DNA from: Acheta domesticus
Taxonomy: Eukaryota; Arthropoda; Insecta; Orthoptera; Gryllidae
Assembly (NCBI GenBank): GCA_031308135.1
Contig: JAHLJT010000631.1
Span: 156,753,276-156,817,275 of the forward strand
Length of the DNA: 64,000 nucleotides
Direction of reading: 5' to 3'
Shown: in pieces, positions 54,789-64,000 of the stretch
How positions within the stretch are numbered: the stretch's first letter is position 1
Layout of the letters: each line of letters starts with the position of its first letter
Notes under the pieces: generated by a model
Told to the model about the DNA's origin: nothing
Databases searched by the model: none
Seen by the model: the letters and a program-made list of their open reading frames with translations, nothing else
Position numbers and translations under genes: made by a program

Positions 54789-56069
54789 TTTTTCTTCAAT
54801 TTCTTTCTCGTTTTTAATGTTTACGGTTGGTAAATTAACTACGGGACTTCTCGCTATTTTACTTAGTTCAACAACCTATTTACAATAGCTTTTTTTTTCA
54901 AAATTCAACCAAAATTACATTAGCAAATACATCAGCCGTCTATACGTAACTCGCCGTCTCATGAAGTTTTCTATCACAAACGTATCGCTCACTCGTTTTG
55001 TTCACTCCTACTTGTTCTCCGTTTTACCTTTGTGAGCTTGAGTTTATTTTTTAAGTTTGTTGATTTCTGAGGACTAAAGTAAACAAAATGTTCGCCGCAC
55101 GCGATCAGTCAATTGTTTATACACGTTCCCGCTTTCACTAGCTACTTTATTTAAACAACGTGCCACTATGTTTACAGGTTGCCTGCAAACCGTCACACTA
55201 TGAAAACATTTCATAAGGGGAAATGGATCCAAAATATACTTGCAGGATCTTGCTGGGCACTAAAAGGAACATACTCAAACGAAATATAATAGACAATCGT
55301 TCAAAATTATATTTTGATTGATATTATTATAAGTAGGAAAGATAAATAAAATTAATACTGTAATAAGAGTGTGTACCTTTTAATTGTCTATTACAAAACA
55401 AACTTGCCCATTACAAATAAACACTCTGCAAATTTGAAATCAGAACATCATTTTCCATACGAAACAGCCATTCTATTCCATTTAACAGACAAAAAGTTAA
55501 ATTTTGCCGACCAATGTAATATCTCTAAAAGATGACATTCTGTTGCAATATAACAAGTTACATGTGATGTCCTGAGATGACTATAAAGCTACATTTAATC
55601 ACTTAGAAAAGTCTTGTAAAAGAAGTCTACATTTGGTTACAGTATTAAAATATTTCTCTCGGCGAAGTCGATAATTACTTTTGTGTGTCTTTTCAAAAAA
55701 TACAAGATATAATAAAAAAATTAACAGTTCTTTCACAAAATGTTTTTTCAATTATAATAAAAGAATGAAAATTTGCTTGTGTAATTTTTAAAAAGAAAGT
55801 TACGATTTCATTGATCTTCTATATAATGTTTAGTTCTCATTAAGTGGACCCATTTAATTATTGGTGCGAAGTTCCTTAACGGTTGTGTTTATTTCTCAAT
55901 TTATAACTCGTAGTTAAATAAAAGCTCTGATGTTGTTTGCACCCACTCATCAGCCTCAATATCACGAACTACAACGCCAGGAGATCAAGAATTTGTAGCT
56001 AACTCACCAACAGCGAACCGACATTTTTGCTGAAGCGGCCTTCAAACCACTACGGCCGTGTTCTGAAAT
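54789..56069. other. AT-rich intergenic stretch, nothing recognised
   Basis: No gene or repeat is recognised. Confidence 0.55.
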
Positions 56070-56290
56070 TCCGTTTGGAGAATTACGCGCGCTTGTGATG
56101 AAACCGCGGGGGAGTTTTCCCTCAATAATTGGGTAATTTAATAACTTTGTTTACGCGCATTGCTTCGCTGACGCCCCCGCAACTTGGCGCGTTTGAGCGC
56201 CAAACCCACCTCGCCCCCTCCCACTCCCCCCATCCACGTCCCACCCCCGCTCCCACGCTCCCCGCTCACTCCCCCTCAAACTCCTCGGTA
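56070..56290. other. Small CpG/C-rich island
   Basis: CpG-rich at the left (ttacgcgcgcttgtg, ccgcgggggag), then a C-rich run (ctcgccccctcccactcccccc) at about 56200-56275. A promoter is possible but unsupported. Confidence 0.45.
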
Positions 56291-57651
56291 ATGCTCCGGG
56301 CCTAAAATTACGTTCCCATTTACAAAACTGAATACGAATAGCTCAGAGACCGAAACATGAAAAAAACAACCAACTAAAGTGAGAAAATTTAGAAACAATT
56401 TAAAGTTCACTATGACACTAACCAAAAATACACTGCGATTTCAAGATACGAATCGGAATACTAAATGGAATATTGAAACTAGCTGATCCCTTGTGATTAC
56501 TTTGCATAAAAGAAAAAGTTGTAGAAACAGCAGTTGTAGTTACAATAGAAAAGTAGTGCGTATGCACTACACGGAATATGGGGAACCGAAAAAAATAAGA
56601 TTTCAGGTCCTGCAGTACCTATGTAAGACTATTAAAATGAGGGAAGTTTATGAATTCTGGAACACGACAAACACTATTTACTTCAAACACTGAGTTAAAC
56701 ATCAATCAGAAAATGTAACTGAAATGTTTTATTTTTGCATTATGTATGCTCTAGAATACTATCCTTTACTATCCTTGAAAACCTGCTTTCCACCTTAACT
56801 TCAAAATGTAATGCATTACATAAAACAATAAACACTGAAAATTGTAAAGGGACAGATGTGTCACATTTACTGGACAACGCATTTATATAGAGTCACTAAT
56901 ATTTGCATTTAAAAACTCAATCTTGAAATTTCAAAATCTTGCTCTCTTCACTTCATTAATTAAAACCTCACACTTGCAAGCTTGCTCGCTCTAATGACGA
57001 AACGTTGACTACTTTTGATTGATTGATTGCAACTTTACAACACGATAACGTACTACGTAATTAACTAATGTCTGCAGATAAGCGTTAGATTTGAAGGTCG
57101 GATTAAAGCGGTAAACCGGGTGCAGCAAAAGCAGCAAAATTCGCGAACAGAAACAACGGGAAAATTATCAATTGGGAACTATTAGTTACACGTAGAAAGT
57201 CAGCATATGTGCCTTCTTCAAGGCGTATACAAAGCAACCAGAATCAGTGAAATACTTGAAATGTCATATTAGTGAAGTAGGGGCCACCATTCACATAAAA
57301 TAAAATGCGGAAAGCAAAGAAGAGTTATAGGAAAATTTAGTTTTCTGATTAGGACTATTTACGTTGATTCTCAGCTACGAGCGACCCGGGAGCACGCGAG
57401 TTGTATGTTCCAGGGTTCGTAGAGCACGAGTGTAGAGTGCAGTAATGTGCAGTGAAGAATATTGTAGACTAAAGTGCATAACCCTTTCAGTCACAGTGTA
57501 TGAAATTCAGTTTTGAAAAATCTAGTATTGGGTTCTTGATTTCTATGAATTTTTTGTAACTTTTTCGGATATTAAATCTTATGATAGGATGCCTAGGTTC
57601 CTAGATGACATGGTTACTCAAAGGACAAACTTTTTTATTTCTATGTGTTTA
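56291..57651. other. AT-rich intergenic stretch, nothing recognised
   Basis: No gene or repeat is recognised. A 'ggtcggattaaa' motif at about 57094-57105 resembles the tandem unit at 63315. Confidence 0.5.
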
Positions 57652-57893
57652 TTAACTAAAATGTAAAGTAAAGTTCAGTCTAGAACAGAGCTTGTCCCCC
57701 AAGAACCTTCTCACAAAATGGCAAGTATCCAGCATGACAGACTTTTTAATTTTTGATAAGTAGCCTTCTGATTGAAGGATTTCTAAGTGTTTCTTCACGC
57801 TTTTAGAAATTAGATCTGTGGTCGAAATGATGAGGGGTCTAACATAAACTTTCTTGATTTTCCACATTTTCTTCACACCATCTGTTAGGTCCT
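57652..57893 (-). pseudogene. RLE-type non-LTR retrotransposon, extreme C-terminus
   Basis: The minus-strand frame gives KKMWKIKKVYVRPLIISTTD and IKKSVMLDTCHFVRRFLGDK. I recognise this as the last ~70 residues after the restriction-like endonuclease in R2/R4-type elements (compare '...IKRLW...V.PIVISATG...LQ...LN TCHIVRRFL'). Everything upstream is missing. A TTA-type microsatellite begins 16 bases upstream, as in the RLE element at 1247-2398. Protein divergence shows it is a different lineage. Confidence 0.7.
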
Positions 57894-57908
57894 TTTTTTA
57901 GCTGATCC

Positions 57909-57964
57909 TATTGTTATTATTATTATTTCTTCTGTTATTAGTATTTATTACTATTATTATTATT
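57909..57964. repeat. Degenerate (TTA)n microsatellite
   Basis: Interrupted TTA/ATT units next to the 5'-truncated RLE fragment. Confidence 0.8.
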
Positions 57965-58077
57965 TACATACGTACTTACTTCTCTTTATTTATCCCACCA
58001 CTCTTACTATTGGTCTTATTACGTCTTTATCTAAATTTGATTTTAGCTAGCACCGATTTTAATAAATTATGAATTGC

Positions 58078-58400
58078 CGGCGTCGATGGTGTAACGGTTA
58101 GCGTATCAAACTGCTATACCACATACTCACGGATTCAACCCCGATCGAAGCCATGAATTTTTAAGGCCCAAAAACTTTTCTTGCGTCTTCCTTCGAAGGA
58201 GAATCAAAGGCAGCTGTCCCATGTTTGTAGATTTACTACATACAAAAAATCAATACTAAATGAAGCCTCTAAACTAAATGCAAACCGTCACCCAAGAAAT
58301 CTTCTTTCTTGGGTAGTTGGTGAAAGCAGCGTAGCGAAATTTGCGTACTCAGACAGAAAAGCAGGCCACATGGCCTGAGTCTCGCCACGTAGAAGAAGGC
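58078..58400 (+). repeat. tRNA-derived SINE
   Basis: GATGGTGTAACGGTTAGCG (A-box region, from 58085) and ACGGATTCAACCCCG (B box, 58129-58143) have tRNA-like spacing. A body with 'cttgcgtcttccttcgaaggagaatc' follows. The end is unclear, near 58400. A tRNA pseudogene is the alternative for the first 75 bp. Confidence 0.6.
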
Positions 58401-58819
58401 AAGTCAAATCAACAATACTTATAGCTCTCACGGGCGGAACAAATTATATTTGGTGATCCTGAAAATTATCGCTCATACGAGTACAACGTTAGTAATAATT
58501 TTCGTAATTTGGGAAAAACTGGAGTTAGTGGTTGTTTCCATATCATGAAAAAATTCTACTAAATGCATATAATAACAATTGATTCGCAATAAAGTTACAG
58601 CAGCATAAAAATTATCCACTGGTTGTTTCAGTAACTGAAATTATTTCTAATTTTTGCTATACATGAGCGAAATATGCTTTAATAATTTAAATATCTCTAT
58701 ATGATGAAAAATGTAATATTTATCTTTAGATTATGGCCATCATTACTTTAAGTCTTAGTAATTTAAACTTAAGAGTATTCTTACATAAAGTATTCCTGGT
58801 CTTGTACATCCTTATTTAA

Positions 58820-59100
58820 ATAGATAGATAGATGGGGTTTATTCTACAATTGGGCCGATGTTGCCCGGTGGCAGAATACAGAAAAACAAAAGTACATTAA
58901 AAGTACAAAACACAATTAACTATAAAAACAATATATAAAAAATCAATATAAAAAACAAACGAACATGCAACTGCATATACATGCCTATACATATACAACA
59001 AATGAAACTACATATATACTAACATTTAAGTAAATAAACTTACTTACATATCACACCAACAACAAACATACAAACATACATACAAACATACACGCTTACA
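58820..59100 (-). repeat. Possible 3' end of a non-LTR retrotransposon with (TATC)n tail
   Basis: On the minus strand, GTATTCTGCCACCGGGCAAC then ATCGGCCCAATTGTAGAATAAA ends in CCCC(ATCT)3, a short tetranucleotide tail typical of CR1/RTE-like elements. 'aataaa' would serve as a poly(A)-like signal. The upstream part is AC/AT-rich low-complexity sequence (acatacatacaaacatacat, about 59060-59110). No coding remnant is seen. Confidence 0.45.
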
Positions 59101-60244
59101 TACATATCATACAAAGACAAAGGAACACTCGCATACACACCATCCTACAGGTATTCACTCACAATCATATTCAGACAAATATGGATAATCACTTTTACCT
59201 ACAACATAATAATATACAATAATTATAATAATTTTTACATTTCTAACACGTAAAACACTCGTTAACATCAATCAATAAATACGAACTTTTGTCAGAATAG
59301 CCTATAAAAGACGCTTAAGATTAGCGAAATAAACTACGAAATGAAATCACTTCACTGCACTTCACTTCACGTCACTGCACCTCATAACACTTTACCTAAA
59401 TACTAATAGCTCAATACTTTTTAGTTTACTACCCATAATCGCACCTTTCACTTCACTTCACTTCACTGCACTTTTCACCCTATTGATTAATTTCCTATAC
59501 TTTTTTTCTAAATGTCTTTAGAAATTCTTAATTTTCGAGCACTTCCCTTTTGGTGAAATCAGCTGTCCTGGCTCTGCATCGGAACTCCATCCCAGGCGTC
59601 CTCAATGCTGTGGCTAAATTGCAAGTTTCATCTCAGGCGTCCGCACTTATAGATTTAGGACTTTCATCATCCGAATGCTACTTGTCGACCTGAATTATTT
59701 TTACTTCTAAATCCATTTTTGCTCTATTTGGTTAATCAAAGTCCACACGAAGTAATTTATTATTACATGACATTTAATCCGTCGCACGTTTGTAGATTCG
59801 TACTTTCCCGAAATAAATAAATTTCATGTAACTCACGACTTCCACCTCCCCCCGAGACCCAATACGCTCTGTTGATTTTTTTAGTTCAAGTTAATCTTCT
59901 TTCACTGGACTTCGTCTTTCTAACATTGTTTATTTAGCGTGTTTGATGCTATTCTGTCCTTCACTATTGCACTATAAAGGTTCTTTTGCCATCCCAATAA
60001 TGTTCTATTATAACAATATTTATTTATTCAATTTATAGGCTAAATCCTACAAATACGGTGGATGATCAAGGACTGTGACAGTTAACGGGCCAAAAATTTG
60101 CGCTTGATCTTTTCTTTGTGTCTGGGAATTTGTCGGGGACGAGCGACCGTGAACCTGCCTCACGGTTTTCGGGTCAAACTCAAGGAATGAAGGACGTCGA
60201 GATAACACTAACAGTAAAAATATTTGAACAGCTTAAACCAGTAT
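59101..60244. other. AT-rich stretch with (CACTT)n, nothing recognised
   Basis: Short CACTT/CACTG pentamer runs lie at about 59350-59385 and 59448-59475. Otherwise unremarkable. Confidence 0.5.
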
Positions 60245-60465
60245 TGTCAAGGTCGATGCCACGAGCGGAAGTCCGTGGCACGAGTGCCAAGGCTAACTTG
60301 CCCCTTCACGCACTTTGTCACCCTGTCACCAGAGACAACTCCATCCCTATTGTAAAAGGGCGGTTTACTAATAGTTCCCTTCCCCGAAGTTAGTTGCGCA
60401 GAGTAGCTCGTGGCATGCTAACAAGCCACGACGCATGCCACTGCTACCAGTAGAAGACCTTGACA
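60245..60465. repeat. Candidate small TIR element (221 bp)
   Basis: TGTCAAGGTC at 60245-60254 is exactly inverted at 60456-60465. Inside there are weaker inverted matches around 'gccacgagc' and 'gctcgtggc'. The segment is GC-richer than its surroundings. No clear target duplication is seen. Confidence 0.35.
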
Positions 60466-61439
60466 CAACTAGCTTAGTCATTTCCAAAAACGTTTTTCAT
60501 CATATCAAACGTTTCACTGGCTGATTTCCTTAACTTCACTCAAAATTTAATGTTGCATCGCTGCACCAACACCATTTCTCGACGAGTGTGAGACGCATAC
60601 TGTTACATTCGCGTTCAGGACGACTGCGGAAGTGAAGCTAGCTGTTTGAAATTCGTAACAGATGTTGTTGAAACTTCAATGATCACAACGTCATTATTTG
60701 CTAATGATACCATTGTTGTGTGGAATTTCACAGAAGCAGTCCTAACGGAACAGGGACACACTGTGTATGACTACGCAGGCATATCGGAGATTTTGTTCTT
60801 CCTTAACCCATAATAAATTTCAGCTCAAAGAAAAATGGTAGGTTCGGACATTAGAGTAATGAAAATATTAATCCGAAAAGCAAATTGCAAGACCAGTAAA
60901 ATATAAATATAAAATAATAAATAACAGCCATGAATTAAATCATGATATTAAAAAATCGCGTCTTCTTTAGCTCAGCTAGTTCTTCCTAAATGAATTAATT
61001 TTTACATCATAAACCTCTTCATTTTGTATTAACTAAATCTATTATTTATTTTTTAATTATTCAACAGATCATAATTTGGTTAATATAATATTCACAGGTG
61101 CACTGAGAAGAAATAGAGGCGTTTAATTTTTGCTTCCGTTTTTAGGGCAGAAAAAATTAAACAATTAAAGTTTTTCAATTAATTTTTAAATAATCTATTC
61201 AATGAAATTATGAATTTACTTTAACATTAAATGCAGAAATAAAATACATTATATAGGTAATACATTTTGAAAGTCTTGTTAATAGACATTGAATATATGT
61301 AAAAATGTTCACTGGCTATGATCGTAATGAGAATGAAATTACACAAATCTATATAGTTGCGTTATGCATTTCCTAGAAATGCGCCATCATTTCATCTCAT
61401 CCCATTCTCATTTTTGAAATATTTTTTCTCTGCTCTTTA
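60466..61439. other. AT-rich spacer, nothing recognised
   Basis: No gene or repeat is recognised. Confidence 0.55.
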
Positions 61440-62115
61440 CTTTCCCGCCTTTTCTCTGCGGCTTTTCATCTAGCTCATGTGGCGCATTCCTCTCTGCGGC
61501 GTTCCCGCCCTCCTCGCACTCAGCCCGCGCCATCCCGTACACGCGCTGGGGCGCGGGGCGCGCGCGGGGGAGCGTGTGTGCAGGAATGCAGAGGGCGCTT
61601 CGCGAGGCTCTTTTGTTTGGCGCGGGAGGAGGGGGGCGCCGCGTCACGTAACGAAGGGCGCGGCGCAGAGGGCGCCATCTGCCGCTGCGTTTGGAGCAAA
61701 TGGTGGAGGGGGAGGAAGGGGAGGCGATGGCGCGCGTGACGAGACAGTGGTGATGGGGAAGTGTCGGTGGAAGAGGTCGAAGGGGGAGGGGAAAGATGGG
61801 AAGGGACCGCGTGCCAAAATAGTGAGATTCGCGAAAGCTATATGAACAACGTTGTTGAAACCGCGATGACGATCGATGACGGTTGTGGGAAGCTGTAACC
61901 GGCAAGGACGATGACTGCCATGCAGTGGTTTCGGCCGCTGGGGGAGGCTGCGCGGAGTCAGAGGCAGTGAGTGTTGAGCACTAATGGCGAGCAGGCAGCG
62001 GCGGCGCCAGGCCTCCGCCACGGTGATGACTCGCGGCGGTGGAGCCCCGGCTGCAACGGCTACGAGTGCCCTCCGCAGTTGGGGCCCCCTTTCTAACAAG
62101 AGAGCCTCATGTGGA
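61440..62115. other. CpG-rich island, G-skewed
   Basis: GC-rich block with gcgcggggcgcgcgcggggg (61551-61570) and runs of ggagg/gggagg at 61620-61800. It fades into a moderately GC-rich part to 62115. Overlapping frames on both strands (for example the minus-strand frames at 61408-61905 and 61644-62270) are Pro/Arg/Ala-rich with no domain. A promoter or first exon is possible; no functional call. Confidence 0.5.
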
Positions 62116-63314
62116 GGAAAATTTGAATTTATGAGAGCTCGTTCCCTTGTTACAAGGAAGCAACTATACTTCTTCGTCACGTGACGTAGAGGAGGCAAAA
62201 TGCCTGAAGAGTATGTTCTCTTAATAATATAAAATAATTTCCAAGTTCCAGGATATGGAATTAACTCCAAATGTCATTTGCATCTTAAGAAAAACTGAAT
62301 TAAAATGCTGATATTAAGGCTTGGTGCTAAAAGAAAGAATCTACTAAACACGTTTGCTTAAAAAGTATTAATCCAAAAACAGAGAGAATATCATGGTATA
62401 ACTTAGTTTAAAATATTCGAGACGTTTTCTTTCCAAGAACAGAATTTATCGAGAGTAGAGAAAGAAGCACAAATGACCCTTTCTATCAGCAATCTATCAG
62501 TGATTTCTTTTCCGCATTTTTTAATTCACTCATTTTCATATGCAACGAGCAAAATATAATAAATGCATTATGTATTTTAAAGTTTATGTAATATATTCGA
62601 AAACATTACGTAAATGTATTAAAATTACGCTGCTGCAGGCAGAGAAAATGTAAGAAAATCAAGCGCGTATTAATGCTTATCTTTTAATATCCTCTATTTA
62701 CATTATTAAATGAAATGCTTTACACACCGTTCCAAGAAATTTACGGAAAAGTTACAACGATAAGTTCATAAACAAACATAGTTTCTAATTATAAACTCAA
62801 TTACAGCCTGTAGTAATTTCGTTGTCTAATATCTTACAGAGCGAGGAGGAACGGCCTTAATAAGAAGCCGGAGCCGTATCTCTCCGACGTTCTTTGTTCT
62901 CCTTTTGTTTTGCTTCTCCTGGAGGCGGCCGTATCCTTAACTAACACTTCGATAGCATTGCGGCGTAGTAGAACAAACTGACTTCGTTTTCCTCGTGAAT
63001 CGCGCAAACGGCACAGAATCATGAGGCGAGTAAACACGAGAAAAATAAATGAACACAGATAACTCAGAGAGATACTAAGAGAAATTCGGTTTCACTGCCT
63101 TGAAAGTATTCGACGAGAAAGTAAACTTTTGTGAATTCATTGGACCGCGGACTAAATCTTGTTTTTACGTCGCGTCGTAGAGTTTGATAAGGGATAAATG
63201 CATGTTTATCAGCTTTAATACACATAAATGCAATTTTGAATTAATCTCAAAATAATGAGAACGAGCTCTTTTATTCTAAGATAATTGATGTAGTGTACAT
63301 GTATGATTTGGCAC
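62116..63314. other. AT-rich stretch, nothing recognised
   Basis: A minus-strand frame at 62834-63037 is basic (RGKRSQF, RRSKTKGEQRTSER) and sits in a locally less AT-rich patch. I cannot assign it and do not count it as a gene. Confidence 0.45.
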
Positions 63315-63405
63315 TTTAGAGTCGGATTAAACCGACTGCAGCTAGTACGAATTTGACAATTTAAGGTCGGATTAAACTGACATTTGCAGCTAGCTGCTTG
63401 CAACC
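63315..63405. repeat. Two-copy tandem repeat, ~47-bp period
   Basis: GTCGGATTAAAC(C/T)GAC followed by tgcagctag occurs at about 63321 and 63368. Each copy contains a GTCGG/CCGAC mini-hairpin, intact in the first. Confidence 0.55.
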
Positions 63406-63572
63406 AGGTCTTGACTATGTGCTTATTGATTTTCAATGTCTGGAATAATGGGATGTGGCGAGCATGACGTATTCCCATTAAAGTGTCTCGCTTCTTGGCG
63501 TGCCTGAGTTTTTCTTTCGTCTCACAGCTATGGAAACTTAGACGATTGTTTTAGAAAACCACAGTTCTATTT

Positions 63573-63645
63573 TTGCCCCGACCGGGATCCCGAGACCCGT
63601 TATCATACCACAGAAAGCTTGCACGATGTCCATGAGCCCCTTTGA
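63573..63645 (-). repeat. tRNA-derived SINE head (decayed)
   Basis: On the minus strand, GGTATGATAACGGG then CTCGGGATCCCGGTCGGGGC resembles an A-box/B-box pair of a tRNA-SINE, with the B-box TTCGA core changed to GATCC. The 'cggtcggggcaaaaat' ending is the kind of junction seen in such SINEs. Confidence 0.4.
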
Positions 63646-64000
63646 GGGGCTAACAAGAAATTAATGTCACAAAATAATATAAATTCAGGAATAAAGAAAC
63701 GATTGATTTTTATTTCAAATAACATTTTCTGAGGAAATTAAATTAATAATATGATTACGAATGCCGGAATACGTTCCGGCAAGTACAATCTTCCTGTGTT
63801 ACGATATAGCAAACTTCTGCTTTTTTATACAATGAATTAAGGATATTTGAAGAAAATTTTAATGGATTGAATTTTTTATCATTGTTGTAAATTAAGTATA
63901 AACGTGGTTGATATACAATATTTCGACTTTTAGGGTTATTCTCATAATGGTGAACATTAAATTGATTTAAGGTTTATCGTGTGTCTACTACACATTGTCT
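63646..64000. other. AT-rich end of window, nothing recognised
   Basis: No gene or repeat is recognised. Confidence 0.55.

Noticed and set aside
61408..62270. Minus-strand frames of 165 and 208 codons
   Set aside because: GC-island artefacts with Pro/Arg/Ala bias; no domain or splice evidence.
1..64000. Autonomous Helitron (Rep/helicase)
   Set aside because: No Rep HUH motif or helicase motif seen in any frame. All HINE copies are non-coding.
1..64000. CRISPR array, operons, bacterial insertion
   Set aside because: No regularly spaced short repeats with unique spacers. Gene density, microsatellites and SINEs are eukaryotic.
1..64000. LTR retrotransposon or endogenous virus
   Set aside because: No long direct terminal repeats, no protease or integrase motifs. 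The RNase H and reverse transcriptase relics have non-LTR-type neighbouring motifs.

Overview
This looks like a transposon-graveyard segment of an arthropod genome, most likely a large-genome insect. The evidence is AT-rich sequence with spliceosomal-type features, tRNA-derived SINEs, Tc1/mariner elements, RLE-type and CR1/Jockey-like non-LTR retrotransposon remnants, a Crypton, and many copies of a DINE-1/HINE-like Helitron derivative. The species cannot be fixed from the sequence. There is no convincing host protein-coding exon, rRNA, functional tRNA or CRISPR array. Every recognisable protein is a mobile-element relic carrying stops or frameshifts.

The dominant component is one non-autonomous repeat family, called 'HINE' here. 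It has copies or fragments at 1-835, 4360, 4725-4860, 5309-5498, 5530-6269, 9220-9472, 10999-11660, 16193-16710, 18831-21725, 23675-24080, 36269-37858, 38822-41279, 47720-50873, 50881-51843 and 54691-54788. The complete copy at 36269-37858 has a 5' subterminal inverted repeat (ACTTTCCCGTAT), a (GTCY)n microsatellite, about four internal tandem units of ~305 bp, a 3' copy of the inverted repeat (ATACGGGAAAGT), and a small terminal hairpin followed by CTAG. This is the layout known for DINE-1/Helentron-associated elements. Three copies were hit by other transposons. A Crypton with a probable intron lies in the copy at 18831-21725. A PIF/Harbinger-like element with a TTA target duplication lies in the copy at 38822-41279. 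A terminal-inverted-repeat element with GC hairpins lies in the copy at 47720-50873.

Layout: 1-6.3 kb holds a HINE, a 5'-truncated RLE retrotransposon between (TAA)n tracts, an RNase H relic and HINE fragments. A 100-base assembly gap lies at 6283-6382. 6.4-16.7 kb holds a Tc1 element, a 130-bp tandem repeat, HINEs, a mariner and a second Tc1-like element. 18.8-21.7 kb is the HINE/Crypton nest. 24.4-26.2 kb is GC-rich low-complexity DNA. 28.0-30.9 kb holds a (TA)n-flanked inverted-repeat element and a palindromic MITE. 31.1-34.7 kb holds GC islands and a foldback MITE. 36.3-41.8 kb holds two HINEs, a PIF-like insertion and a Tc1 fragment. 42.9-46.9 kb is GC-rich minisatellite DNA. 47.6-54.8 kb is nested HINEs, a Cys-rich orphan fragment and a reverse transcriptase relic. 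54.8-64 kb is mostly empty AT-rich DNA with a second RLE fragment, SINEs and one GC island.

Strongly GC-rich, strand-skewed islands recur through the AT-rich background (12.2, 24.4-26.2, 31.2, 34, 38.2, 43, 45.5, 46.5, 56.1 and 61.6 kb). They could be CpG-island promoters or first exons of host genes, or simply expanded minisatellites. The sequence alone does not decide.
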